Assembly (NCBI GenBank): GCA_019510305.1
Contig: JAEKKN010000043.1
Coordinates: 1 to 48,355 of the forward strand
DNA length: 48,355 bases
Source: Microbacterium sp.
GTDB taxonomy: Bacteria > Actinomycetota > Actinomycetes > Actinomycetales > Microbacteriaceae
Reading direction: 5' to 3'
Part shown: positions 1 through 7,715 of the stretch, one piece after another
How the letters are laid out: every line of letters begins with the position of its first letter
How positions within the stretch are numbered: the first letter of the stretch is position 1
Translations under genes and position numbers: made by a program
The notes under the pieces: model-generated
Told to the model about the DNA's origin: nothing
The model's input: only the letters and a program-made list of their open reading frames with translations
Database searches by the model: none

Positions 1-90
1 CACACTTTCGAGGTGAAGGGACTGCTGCGCCAGGAATCCGAGATCGGGTCATCATTGGTCACATTCGTGACGGAGTTCCTGACCCGCTGA
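1..90 (+). CDS. C-terminal end of an unidentified protein (partial)
   Basis: An open frame enters at base 1 and ends with TGA at 88-90, giving the last 29 residues of a protein whose start lies upstream of the window. The tail contains LLRQESEIGSSLVTFVTEFL and is too short to place in a family. It could be the end of a regulator's effector domain, but that is a guess. The following aminotransferase starts 15 nt later on the same strand with its own strong ribosome binding site, so the two genes may be cotranscribed. Confidence 0.55.
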   Translation, partial: HTFEVKGLLRQESEIGSSLVTFVTEFLTR

Positions 91-105
91 CAGCATGGAG
101 GTGCA

Positions 106-1290
106 ATGGGCACCTCACACCACTACGACGCGATCACGATCGACCAGCTCCGGGCGACCGGAGCCTTCAAATGGTCGACCCATCCCGAGGCGATCGGCGC
201 GTTCATCGCCGAGATGGACTTCGGCGTGGCTCCGGAGATCGGCGACGCGCTGACCCGATCGGTCGAGGCGCTCGTCGGCTATCCGACGCCGGGGCTCGTG
301 AACGCGATGTCCGAGGCGACGGCCCGATGGCTGCGCGACGAGTACTCCTGGGAGGTGCCGCCGGCGAGGATCAGACCGGTCGGCGATGTGCTCATCGCGA
401 TGCGGGCGACGATCGATCACTTCACCGAGCCCGGGTCGAAGATCATCCTCCCGACGCCCGCGTACATGCCGTTCCTGAAGATCCCGCCGATGCACGACCG
501 GGAGATCATCGAGGTGCCGTTGCTCCTCGATGAAGGTCGCTACGTGTTCGACCTCGACGGCCTCGAGCGCGCCTTCGCCGACGGCGGCGGGATGCTGATC
601 CTGTGCAACCCGTACAACCCCGTCGGACGCGTGTTCACGCGCGACGAGCTGCTCGCCGTCTCCGAGATCGTCGAGCGGCACGGCGGACGCGTGTTCGCCG
701 ACGAGATCCACGCCCCCCTCGTGTTCGCGCCGCACCACCACATCCCATATGCGAGCATCAGCGCGGCCGCAGCTGCTCACACGATCACCTCGACCAGCGC
801 GTCGAAGGCGTGGAATCTGCCGGGGTTGAAGGCGGCGCAGGTGATCCTCAGCAACGACGCCGACGCCGAGATCTGGGCGACTCCGGTCGTCACCCGCAAC
901 GAGCTGCTCGCGAGCAATCCGGGCATCATCGCGAACACGGCGGCCTACGACCACGCTCGCGAATGGCTCGCGGACACGCACGCTTACCTCGACGGCAATC
1001 GCACCCTGCTGGGTGAGCTGCTCGCCGAGCACATCCCCGAGATCGGATACACGCCCGCCGAGGGCAGTTACATCGCCTGGCTGGACGCGCGTGGTCTCGG
1101 CATCGAGGGATCGCCGGCCGACTTCTTCCGTGAACAGGCGGGGGTCGCGCTCACCGATGGCATCGCGTGCGGAGCGGCTGGAGAAGGGTTCCTGCGCTTC
1201 ATCCTCGCCACGCCGCGCCCGATCATCGAGCAGGCGGTGCGGCAGATGGCGGCGGCGCTGGCTCGGCGCGGGGTTCCCGTCGGCGTCTGA
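106..1290 (+). CDS. MalY/PatB-family PLP-dependent aminotransferase (putative cystathionine beta-lyase)
   Basis: A 394-residue fold-type I PLP enzyme of the MalY/PatB family, whose members cleave cystathionine or cysteine C-S bonds or act as aminotransferases in the cytoplasm. The start is ATG at 106, preceded by GGAGGT at 95-100. The core motifs are visible: CNPYNPVGRVF (residues 167-177) with the conserved Asn, FADEIHAPLVF (197-207) with the Asp that contacts the pyridine nitrogen, and SASKAWNLPGLK (231-242), in which Lys234 should form the Schiff base. Length is normal for the family. The exact substrate cannot be read from sequence. It follows a gene tail by 15 nt and is followed by a gene remnant and a large palindrome. 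Confidence 0.85.
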   Translation: MGTSHHYDAITIDQLRATGAFKWSTHPEAIGAFIAEMDFGVAPEIGDALTRSVEALVGYPTPGLVNAMSEATARWLRDEYSWEVPPARIRPVGDVLIAMRATIDHFTEPGSKIILPTPAYMPFLKIPPMHDREIIEVPLLLDEGRYVFDLDGLERAFADGGGMLILCNPYNPVGRVFTRDELLAVSEIVERHGGRVFADEIHAPLVFAPHHHIPYASISAAAAAHTITSTSASKAWNLPGLKAAQVILSNDADAEIWATPVVTRNELLASNPGIIANTAAYDHAREWLADTHAYLDGNRTLLGELLAEHIPEIGYTPAEGSYIAWLDARGLGIEGSPADFFREQAGVALTDGIACGAAGEGFLRFILATPRPIIEQAVRQMAAALARRGVPVGV

Positions 1291-1437
1291 GGCCCCCGGC
1301 ATCCGCCCTCCGTCGCCACGACGTCCGCCCCGTCGCCTTGACGCCTCCCCTTCTGCTTCGCTGCGCTCGCGAAGGACAACCGCAGCAGAGAAGGACGATT
1401 CTGCTCAGTCGGTCCTTCTCAAGCGCAGTTCTCCGTC

Positions 1438-1545
1438 GCTGACGGTGGTTTCGGATACCCGCATGCCGGCGGTCCCGACCACTACGCGGGCTGGGTGGAG
1501 AACGCGGAGGGCTTCAAAGTCGAGATCGTCGCCGAGACGGCCTGA
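1438..1545 (+). pseudogene. Remnant of a glyoxalase/VOC-family protein, C-terminal fragment only
   Basis: In the frame ending with TGA at 1543-1545, the sequence from about 1438 reads like the last 30-35 residues of a vicinal-oxygen-chelate (glyoxalase/bleomycin resistance) protein: GPDHYAGWVENAEGFKVEIV matches the family's final beta-strand, where a 'DPDGFxxEL' segment carries the metal-binding Glu. There is no start codon or upstream family sequence in this frame, so the rest of the gene has been lost. I see no other gene between 1291 and 1554. The assignment rests on one short motif. Confidence 0.5.
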
Positions 1546-1554
1546 CACCGCCGC

Positions 1555-1630
1555 CGAGAAGAGGTCGACCGCTCCAGATCAGGACGATCCACGAAGGATG
1601 TCCTTGTCCGGAGCGGTTGACCTGTTCTCG
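1555..1630. repeat. 76-nt near-perfect palindrome between convergent genes
   Basis: The arms at 1555-1575 and 1610-1630 pair over 21 positions with two differences (CGAGAA, AGGTC and ACCGCTCC blocks against their complements). Inner AGGAC/GTCCT and ATCC/GGAT pairs extend the stem to a short loop near 1592-1600. It lies between the ends of the + strand aminotransferase region and the - strand aminopeptidase, so a bidirectional terminator is the simplest reading. It lacks a T-run, and its length also suits a mobile palindromic repeat. Confidence 0.7.
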
Positions 1631-1661
1631 CGTGGGGCGGGCGGGCGCGGCGGGAAGCGGC

Positions 1662-2861
1662 TCAGGCCTGCTGCACCCGAGCGATCCACGCCTCGACCTC
1701 GTCGGCCGTGCGGGGGATGCCGGCCGAGAGGTTCACGGGGCCGCCTGCGGTCATGAGGATGTCGTCCTCGATGCGCACGCCGATGCCGCGGTATTCGGCG
1801 GGAACCGTGAGGTCGTCGATCTGGAAGTACAGGCCCGGCTCGATCGTGAAGACCATGCCGGGTTCGAGCACGCCGTCGTAGTACATCTCGCGCCGGGCCT
1901 GTGCGCAGTCGTGCACGTCGATGCCGAGGTGATGCGAGGTGCCGTGCACCATGTAGCGGCGGTGCTGGCCGCCGGCATCCGCGTCGAGCGCCTCTTCGGC
2001 CGTCACCGGCAGCAGTCCCCACTCGGCGGTGCGAGCGGCGATGACCTGCATGGCGGCGCCGTGCACGTCGCGGAACGGCACGCCGACCTGAGCGGCGGCG
2101 AAGGCCGCATCGGCTGCTTCGCGCACGGTCTCGTAGACGCGGCGCTGCACCTCGGTGAACGTGCCAGAGACCGGCAGTGTGCGGGTGATGTCCGCCGTGT
2201 ACAGGCTGTCTGCCTCGACACCGGCGTCCACGAGGATCAGGTCTCCCGGGACCACGGTGCCGTCGTTGCGGGTCCAGTGCAGGTAGCAGGCGTGCGGGCC
2301 CGACGCCGCGATGGTGTCGTAGCCCTCGCCGTTGCCGTCTTCACGTGCGCGACGGTGGAAGACACCCTCGACCACGCGCTCGCCGCGGGCGTGCTCGATC
2401 GCCTGAGGGAGGGAGCGGATGATGTCGTCGAAGCCGTTCGCCGTGATCTCGACGGCACGGCGCATCTCGGCGATCTCGAACTCGTCCTTGATCAGTCGCA
2501 GCTCGGAGACGAAGCGGGAGAGCTCTGCGTCGTCGAGCGTGACGTCCTCATCGCCGGCCTCGAAGGCATCCAGGTGATCGGTGGCGACGCCGAGGTCGGC
2601 CGCGACGCCGGCGAGGGCCGGACGCGGTCCGATCCAGAACTCGCCGATCGTCGCATCCGCGTAGAACTCGGTCGTCGTGCGGTCGGCGCGCTCGCGGAAG
2701 TACAGCGTGATGTCGTGTCCGGCATCCGTCGGCTCGAAGACGAGCAGAGAATCGGGCTCTGCATCCGACGCCCAGCCGGTGAGGTGCGCGAAGGCGGAGT
2801 GCGCGCGGAACACGTAGTCGGTGTCGTTGCTGCGCTGCTTGAGGGCGCCTGCGGCGATCAC
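1662..2861 (-). CDS. Aminopeptidase P (Xaa-Pro aminopeptidase, M24), 5' end disrupted
   Basis: The main body of an M24 metallopeptidase that removes the N-terminal residue from Xaa-Pro peptides. Reading from the GTG at 2861 gives 399 residues. It starts directly in the N-terminal AMP_N domain (KQRSNDTDYVFR, FAHLTGW) and continues into the pita-bread catalytic domain with the metal ligands in ILVDAGVE, TADITRT, HGTSHHLGIDVHD, EPGLYF and a final Glu in GIGVRIEDD. No ribosome binding site precedes 2861, and the family normally has about 60 more N-terminal residues. The expected N-terminus is found in another frame at 2896-3009, so the gene has probably suffered a frame-shifting deletion near 2890. 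As read, the protein lacks the first helix of the AMP_N domain and may be inactive. Confidence 0.75.
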   Translation of the reverse strand: MIAAGALKQRSNDTDYVFRAHSAFAHLTGWASDAEPDSLLVFEPTDAGHDITLYFRERADRTTTEFYADATIGEFWIGPRPALAGVAADLGVATDHLDAFEAGDEDVTLDDAELSRFVSELRLIKDEFEIAEMRRAVEITANGFDDIIRSLPQAIEHARGERVVEGVFHRRAREDGNGEGYDTIAASGPHACYLHWTRNDGTVVPGDLILVDAGVEADSLYTADITRTLPVSGTFTEVQRRVYETVREAADAAFAAAQVGVPFRDVHGAAMQVIAARTAEWGLLPVTAEEALDADAGGQHRRYMVHGTSHHLGIDVHDCAQARREMYYDGVLEPGMVFTIEPGLYFQIDDLTVPAEYRGIGVRIEDDILMTAGGPVNLSAGIPRTADEVEAWIARVQQA

Positions 2862-2895
2862 CAGGCGCTTCCCGGGGAACGCGGCCGAGACGGCG

Positions 2896-3009
2896 CGAGA
2901 TGGTGTCGAGGAAGCCGCGCGGGAACGGCTGCTTGCGGTTCGTCGTGCTGTTCTCGGTGGTGGGCTCAGCCGTGGGCTCGGCGATCGTGTCGCGTTCTCC
3001 GGTGTTCAT
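2896..3009 (-). pseudogene. Out-of-frame N-terminus of the aminopeptidase P gene
   Basis: ATG at 3009 opens a reading frame whose first 38 codons end in NRKQPFPRGFLDTIS, a typical start for actinobacterial aminopeptidase P. After about 2896 this frame becomes an arginine-rich out-of-frame read, while the true peptidase sequence (SAAFPGKRLVIAAGALKQ) continues in the next frame. Homologues, as I recall them, carry roughly 20-30 residues between these two blocks. This suggests a deletion of those codons that is not a multiple of three. A possible -10 box CAGACT lies 6 nt before the ATG. Confidence 0.65.
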
Positions 3010-3130
3010 GGATCAAGTCTGTCACCCCGTCGGCCGATTCGCTCGGCCCGCAGGAGAGAGCGAGCGGATGCCGGCGATTCGTCTCGTCCGAGGCGCGGAT
3101 GCCGGTCGCGATCGAGCGTTTCGTCTGGGC

Positions 3131-4156
3131 TCAGCCGGCTGCGGGCTCGAGCTGCACGACGAGTCCACGGTGATCGCTGCCGCCGGCATCCGAGATGATC
3201 ATCGATCCCGTCGGAGTCCAGTTCTGCGATGCCATCACGTGGTCGATCGGTGCGCTGAGCAGTTCGGGCAGCGAGCTCGGCCAGGTGCCGCTGAGGCCGT
3301 TGCCCGTTCGGGACGCGACATCCCGGCAGTAGCCCAGGTCGCCGCCGCCCACGCCGAAGGGAGCCATGTGGTCGATCGTCGCGTTGAAGTCGCCGGCCAG
3401 GATGAAGTCGCCCTCCGGGCACTGATCGGCGATCCACTGCAGGTCGCTGCGCCACTGGCCCATCTCCTCCCGGCGCGGCGCGACGGCATGAACCGCCACG
3501 ATCGTGGGACCGGTGCCGTCGACGGGCATCAGCACGACGCTCGGCACGGAGCCGGTGTTGCTCGACCCGTCCTGCGCCGATTCGATGACCGAGTACTGGC
3601 CGAGATCGGCCGCCACCAGCACAGTGGTCTGCCACGATTTGGGCCCGTCGACGACATCGGGATTGAACTGCACGGTGTGCACCCACATCGGGTGCCCCTG
3701 GTCTCGGAGCATCACGGCGATCTGTTCGCCGACGGCCTCGGTCGTCTCGGGCAGGGCGACGATATCGGCACCGCTGTCGACGACCTGCTGCGCGATGGTC
3801 TCGGCGGAGACCACTTCGCCCGCCGTGTTCCAACTGAGAACTCGGATGCTGGTGTCGGTCGCCTCGGGCAGGGTGTCGCGCCCGAATCCTCGGTTCATCC
3901 CGATGAGCGCAGTCGCCCCGGCGCCCAGCAGCGCGATGATCAGAACGGATGCCGCGAACCCGCGCAGGGTCTTCGAGAACATGAGCAGCAGGGCGAGCAC
4001 CGCGAGCAGGAGGAGGGCGCCCAGCACCGCACCGCGAGCCGCGACGATCTGCGCGAACGGGTACGTCTGCTCGAGATGGAAGAACTGCGGCCACACCGCG
4101 ATCGCCGTGGCGATCGCGAGCAGCACGGTGACGAGTATCCCCAGTAGTCGAAGCAT
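3131..4156 (-). CDS. Endonuclease/exonuclease/phosphatase (EEP) family protein, membrane-anchored
   Basis: A 341-residue protein with three predicted membrane helices at the N-terminus (MLRLLGILVTVLLAIATAI; ARGAVLGALLLLAVLALLLM; FAASVLIIALLGAGATALIG), then an extracytoplasmic DNase I-like EEP domain. Domain motifs are RVLSWNTAGEV (the Asn binds metal), ADIVALPETTE (catalytic Glu), LAGDFNATIDH (GDFN) and the final SDHRGLVV (catalytic Asp-His). The family hydrolyses phosphodiesters in nucleic acids, phospholipids or similar substrates; the substrate here is unknown. I chose the ATG at 4156 because the first helix begins there and a TAGGCT box at 4164-4169 (minus strand) is 7 nt upstream. It is divergent from the PHP gene and lies 121 nt upstream of the broken aminopeptidase gene on the same strand. 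Confidence 0.8.
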   Translation of the reverse strand: MLRLLGILVTVLLAIATAIAVWPQFFHLEQTYPFAQIVAARGAVLGALLLLAVLALLLMFSKTLRGFAASVLIIALLGAGATALIGMNRGFGRDTLPEATDTSIRVLSWNTAGEVVSAETIAQQVVDSGADIVALPETTEAVGEQIAVMLRDQGHPMWVHTVQFNPDVVDGPKSWQTTVLVAADLGQYSVIESAQDGSSNTGSVPSVVLMPVDGTGPTIVAVHAVAPRREEMGQWRSDLQWIADQCPEGDFILAGDFNATIDHMAPFGVGGGDLGYCRDVASRTGNGLSGTWPSSLPELLSAPIDHVMASQNWTPTGSMIISDAGGSDHRGLVVQLEPAAG

Positions 4157-4163
4157 CGCCTCC

Positions 4164-4169
4164 AGCCTA
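4164..4169 (-). promoter_or_regulatory. -10 box TAGGCT for the EEP-family gene (leaderless)
   Basis: On the minus strand TAGGCT is followed by 7 nt and then the ATG at 4156, so transcription should start at or next to the start codon. The GGAGG within the 7-nt gap is too close to the ATG for normal ribosome binding. Confidence 0.5.
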
Positions 4170-4202
4170 GAAGCGCAGTCTGTGAAGTCTCTGCCGCCGG
4201 GA

Positions 4203-4208
4203 TACGCT
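4203..4208 (+). promoter_or_regulatory. -10 box TACGCT for the PHP gene (leaderless)
   Basis: TACGCT is followed by 6 nt and the ATG at 4215. It faces away from the EEP promoter at 4164-4169, giving a compact divergent promoter pair. Confidence 0.5.
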
Positions 4209-4214
4209 CGGAGC

Positions 4215-5084
4215 ATGTCGCACCTGTTCTCCGGCCCCGCGGATCTGCACCTGCACTCCAACCATTCGGATGGCACGGAGGCTCCCGCCGAGGTCATGCG
4301 CCAGGTGCGCGGGTACGGCGTGCGGACGGCCGCGCTCACCGATCACGATCGCACGACAGGGTGGGACGAGGCGGCTGATGCCGCGAACGCGCTGGGGATG
4401 ACGTTCATACCGGGTATGGAGCTGTCCGCGAAGCACGAGTGGCGCAGCGTGCACGTCCTGGGGTATCTGTTCGACCCGACCGACGCGGCGCTCGTCGCCG
4501 AGACAGAACGCATCCGCGGCGACCGGATCGGCCGGGCGGAGCGCATCGTGCGCAGCATCGGCCGCGACTACGACCTGCGCTGGGACGACGTGCTCGCGCA
4601 GACCACCGCGGATGCGACCGTCGGCCGCCCGCACATCGCCGACGCGCTGGTCGCCCGCGGGATAGTGCGCGACCGCACGGAGGCGTTCGACGGCATCCTG
4701 CACCCGCGAGAGGGGTACTACGAGCCGCACTACGCGCCCGACCCGCTCACGGCCGTGCGCCTGATCACAGAGGCAGGGGGAGTCGCGATCATCGCCCATC
4801 CCTCGACGGCGGGACGCGACCGGATGATGCCCATGCCGTTCGTCGAACAGCTCATCGCCGCCGGCCTCGGCGGGTTCGAGATCGAGCATCGAGAGAACAC
4901 GGCGTCCGGCAAGCGCGTGCTTCGCGAGATCGCGCACAAGCACGACCTCATCGTCACGGGTTCGAGCGACTACCACGGCGCGGGGAAGCCGAACCGTCCG
5001 GGGGAGAACACGACGTCGGACGACATGGTGGCGCGTCTGATCGATCGTGCGTCCGGTACCACACCCCGGTACCCGCGAAGCTGA
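4215..5084 (+). CDS. PHP-domain phosphoesterase (TrpH/YciV-like)
   Basis: A 289-residue PHP-domain protein. The four PHP motifs are visible: ADLHLHSNHSDGT (His-x-His), ALTDHDRT (TDHD), GVAIIAHPST and SSDYHG near the C-terminus, which together bind a trinuclear metal site. The fold matches the TrpH/YciV group, whose members hydrolyse 3',5'-nucleoside bisphosphates and act as 5'-3' ribonucleases on short RNAs; Cys/His details were not checked. The start is ATG at 4215 with no Shine-Dalgarno sequence but a -10 box 6 nt upstream, suggesting leaderless translation. It is divergent from the EEP-family gene, another phosphoester hydrolase. Confidence 0.85.
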   Translation: MSHLFSGPADLHLHSNHSDGTEAPAEVMRQVRGYGVRTAALTDHDRTTGWDEAADAANALGMTFIPGMELSAKHEWRSVHVLGYLFDPTDAALVAETERIRGDRIGRAERIVRSIGRDYDLRWDDVLAQTTADATVGRPHIADALVARGIVRDRTEAFDGILHPREGYYEPHYAPDPLTAVRLITEAGGVAIIAHPSTAGRDRMMPMPFVEQLIAAGLGGFEIEHRENTASGKRVLREIAHKHDLIVTGSSDYHGAGKPNRPGENTTSDDMVARLIDRASGTTPRYPRS

Positions 5085-5128
5085 GGGTGCTGTCGGCACT
5101 CTCCCGGGCATCTGTCGACCTGCGGGCC

Positions 5129-5134
5129 TAGTCT
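5129..5134 (+). promoter_or_regulatory. -10 box TAGTCT for the DUF817 gene (leaderless)
   Basis: TAGTCT is followed by 7 nt and the ATG at 5142; no ribosome binding site is visible. Confidence 0.45.
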
Positions 5135-5141
5135 TCGACGC

Positions 5142-6131
5142 ATGCAACGGGGGACCACTCTCGAGCGGCGCATCGATGTGGTCGCTCACCGCCTTCTCAA
5201 GGACGCGCCCGGTGGGGGCTTGCGGGCGGCGCTCATCGAGGTCGCGGTGTTCGTGCTCAAGCAGGCGTGGGCGTGCGTGTTCGGCGCGACTCTGCTCGCC
5301 GCGATCGTCGCGGCCCGCCTCTGGTATCCCGATGACGCGATCGTCGCCCGTAACGACGCGCTGACGATCACGGCGGTGCTCATCCAGATCGCGATGCTCG
5401 TCTTCCGACTCGAGACCGGGCGCGAGCTGTGGGTAATCGTGCTCTTCCACATCACAGGAACGGTGATGGAGCTGTTCAAGACGGACGTCGGCTCGTGGGC
5501 ATACGCCGCAGACGGAGTGCTCCGCGTCGGCGCCGTCCCGCTGTTCAGCGGTTTCATGTACGCCGCCGTCGGCTCGTACATGGTGAGAGTGCACAGGCTG
5601 TTCGATCTCGGCTTCACGCGCTATCCGCGCCGCTGGCTCACGACGGTGCTCGCGGCCGCCGTCTACGTGAACTTCTTCACCCACCACTGGTGGTGGGATG
5701 CGCGCTGGGTGCTGCTCGCCGGCGTCGTCGTGCTGTGGCTGCCCACCGTGATGCATGCGAGAGTGTGGCGGCGCACGCTGCGGCTTCCACTGGTGGCCGT
5801 CTTCGCCGGAGTCGCGGTGTTCATCTACCTGGCGGAGAACATCGGCACCTGGGCGGGGGCGTGGGCGTATCCCGACCAGGCGGTGAACTGGCAGCCCGTG
5901 TCGCTCAGCAAACTGAGTTCGTGGTTCCTGCTGATGATCATCTCGGTCGTGATGGTCACCTGGGTCTATCCGCCGCGGAGGCCGGACATCGCGCAGGACG
6001 ACGATGGGGCGGATGCCGCAGCATCCGCCCCATCGGAGATATCTCAGGCGCCGGTGACGGGAGCCGCTCCCGCGCCTCCTGCGCCGCGACGGCGACGGCG
6101 ACGGCGCGCCGGAGCCGGCTTGCCGTCGTGA
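5142..6131 (+). CDS. DUF817 family integral membrane protein
   Basis: A 329-residue polytopic membrane protein with about eight hydrophobic helices between residues 25 and 275. It carries segments I associate with DUF817: MELFKTDVGSWAYA, VPLFSGFMYAAVGSYMVR, YVNFFTHHWWWDARW and AYPDQAVNWQPVSLSKLSSW. No biochemical function is known to me for this family. After the last helix comes an acidic/Ala-rich linker and a tail ending in a run of seven arginines. That tail (6044-6131) is encoded antisense to the end of the DEAD-box helicase gene, so the two convergent genes share 88 bp of coding sequence. The Arg run may simply reflect the opposite strand's repetitive codons. Confidence 0.8.
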   Translation: MQRGTTLERRIDVVAHRLLKDAPGGGLRAALIEVAVFVLKQAWACVFGATLLAAIVAARLWYPDDAIVARNDALTITAVLIQIAMLVFRLETGRELWVIVLFHITGTVMELFKTDVGSWAYAADGVLRVGAVPLFSGFMYAAVGSYMVRVHRLFDLGFTRYPRRWLTTVLAAAVYVNFFTHHWWWDARWVLLAGVVVLWLPTVMHARVWRRTLRLPLVAVFAGVAVFIYLAENIGTWAGAWAYPDQAVNWQPVSLSKLSSWFLLMIISVVMVTWVYPPRRPDIAQDDDGADAAASAPSEISQAPVTGAAPAPPAPRRRRRRRAGAGLPS

Positions 6132-7576
6132 TGCTCTTTGCCCGCACCGTCATGCGTGCCTGCGCCTTCGGCGCTGCGGTCGGCGGCGGGCGCGGGGGAC
6201 TCGGTCGAGTCGGATGCGGAGCCTTCGACGAAAGTCGATCCGACCGCTTCGGAGCCGCGGCGGCGACGGCGACGGCGAGTGCCGCCCTCCGCAGTGCCTT
6301 CGGCGGCGACATCCGCCGCCCGCTCCGCGCGAGGAGCGCGTGCCGGCTTCTCAGCCTTGGGCGCCGTCACGAGACGACCCTTCGTGCCGGCGGGGATGTC
6401 GAGGTCTTCGAACAGCTGCGGGCTCGACGAGTAGATCTCGACCGGCTCGGGCTGGCCGAACTCGAGGGCGCGATTGATCAGGGCCCACTTGTGCAGGTCC
6501 TCCCAGTCGACGAAGGTGACCGCGATGCCGGTCTTGCCTGCGCGGCCGGTGCGGCCTGCGCGGTGCAGGTACGTCTTGTCCTCGTCCGGGATGGTGTGGT
6601 TGATCACGTGGGTCACGTCGTCGACGTCGATGCCGCGCGCGGCGACATCGGTGGCGACCAGCACGTCGCGCTTGCCGGCCTTGAACGCCGCCATCGAGCG
6701 CTCGCGCTGATCCTGGCCCATGTCGCCGTGCACACCGCCGACGTTGAAGCCGCGGTCGCCCAGTTCGTCGACGAGGCGCTGCGCCGCTCGCTTGGTGCGC
6801 GTGAAGATCACCGTCTTGCCGCGGCCCTCGGCCTGCAGGATGCGGGCGATGATCTCGTCCTTGTCCATGGAGTGCGCGCGGTACACGAGGTGCTTGATGT
6901 TCGCCTGCGTGAGGCCCTCATCGGGGTCGGTCGCGCGGATGTGGATCGGGTTCGACATGAACCGGCGCGCCAGGGCGACGATCGGGCCGGGCATGGTCGC
7001 CGAGAACAGCTGCGTGTGCCGGACGGCCGGGACCTTCTGGAAGATCTTCTCGATGTCGGCGAGGAAGCCGAGGTCGAGCATCTTGTCGGCCTCGTCGAGG
7101 ACGACCTCGGTCGCGTTCGACAGGTCGAGCAGCCGCTGACCGGCGAGGTCGATCAGACGCCCGGGGGTTCCGACCACGATCTGGGCACCGGCCTTGAGCT
7201 GATCGATCTGGCCCTCGTACGCCTTGCCGCCGTAGATCGCGACGACACTCGTGGAGCGGTTGCTGGTGAGCAGATCGATGTCTTCGTACACCTGCACCGC
7301 GAGCTCGCGGGTGGGCACCACGATGAGCGCCTTCACCCCGTGCTCCGGGTTCAGGCCGAGGCGCTGGACGACGGGGATGCCGAATCCGAACGTCTTGCCG
7401 GTTCCGGTCTTGGCCTGGCCGATGATGTCCTGGCCCGGAAGGCCGAGGGGGATGGTCTGCTCCTGGATGGGGAACGCGTCGACGATGCCTTTGGAGGCCA
7501 GCGCGTCGATGATGTCCTGATCGATACCGAGATCAGCGAAAGTTGTCACTATGTTCAGATGCCTGTCCGGCGACAT
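6044..7576 (-). CDS. DEAD-box ATP-dependent RNA helicase
   Basis: A 510-residue DEAD-box RNA helicase that unwinds or remodels RNA using ATP. Visible motifs are the Q-motif (FPIQEQTIP, residues 35-43), motif I AKTGTGKT (55-62), PTRELA (88-93), GTPGR (136-140), DEAD (161-164), SAT (192-194), VFTRTK, ATDVAARGIDVD and HRAGRTGRAG. After the RecA core is a low-complexity basic tail with RRRRRRR runs, typical of actinobacterial homologues and likely to bind RNA or be disordered. The start is ATG at 7576; homologues often begin at MTTFADLG, which would here be a GTG 9 codons later (7549). The 3' end overlaps the convergent DUF817 gene by 88 bp. Gene order with the next genes matches the Rv3211 (rhlE) neighbourhood of Mycobacterium. 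Confidence 0.92.
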   Translation of the reverse strand: MSPDRHLNIVTTFADLGIDQDIIDALASKGIVDAFPIQEQTIPLGLPGQDIIGQAKTGTGKTFGFGIPVVQRLGLNPEHGVKALIVVPTRELAVQVYEDIDLLTSNRSTSVVAIYGGKAYEGQIDQLKAGAQIVVGTPGRLIDLAGQRLLDLSNATEVVLDEADKMLDLGFLADIEKIFQKVPAVRHTQLFSATMPGPIVALARRFMSNPIHIRATDPDEGLTQANIKHLVYRAHSMDKDEIIARILQAEGRGKTVIFTRTKRAAQRLVDELGDRGFNVGGVHGDMGQDQRERSMAAFKAGKRDVLVATDVAARGIDVDDVTHVINHTIPDEDKTYLHRAGRTGRAGKTGIAVTFVDWEDLHKWALINRALEFGQPEPVEIYSSSPQLFEDLDIPAGTKGRLVTAPKAEKPARAPRAERAADVAAEGTAEGGTRRRRRRRGSEAVGSTFVEGSASDSTESPAPAADRSAEGAGTHDGAGKEHHDGKPAPARRRRRRRGAGGAGAAPVTGA

Positions 7577-7703
7577 GGGAGAGTCGCCTCGTCATGGATC
7601 CACGCCGTCTGCGTGCCACAGGCGCGGGGCCCCGCTCCGACGGCGGGGACGACACCAGCCTACCCGAGGGGCCGTCGCGCCCTCGAGGGATGGCCGCCCC
7701 GAG

Positions 7704-7709
7704 TAGTGT
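7704..7709 (+). promoter_or_regulatory. -10 box TAGTGT for the ferritin-like gene (leaderless)
   Basis: TAGTGT is followed by 6 nt and the GTG at 7716. The 139-bp gap to the divergent helicase gene must hold promoters for both. Confidence 0.5.
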
Positions 7710-7715
7710 GAAGCC

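Noticed and set aside
115..1302. 395-codon minus-strand ORF over the MalY-type gene
   Set aside because: The + strand frame has clear PLP-enzyme motifs and a ribosome binding site; the antisense frame has neither.
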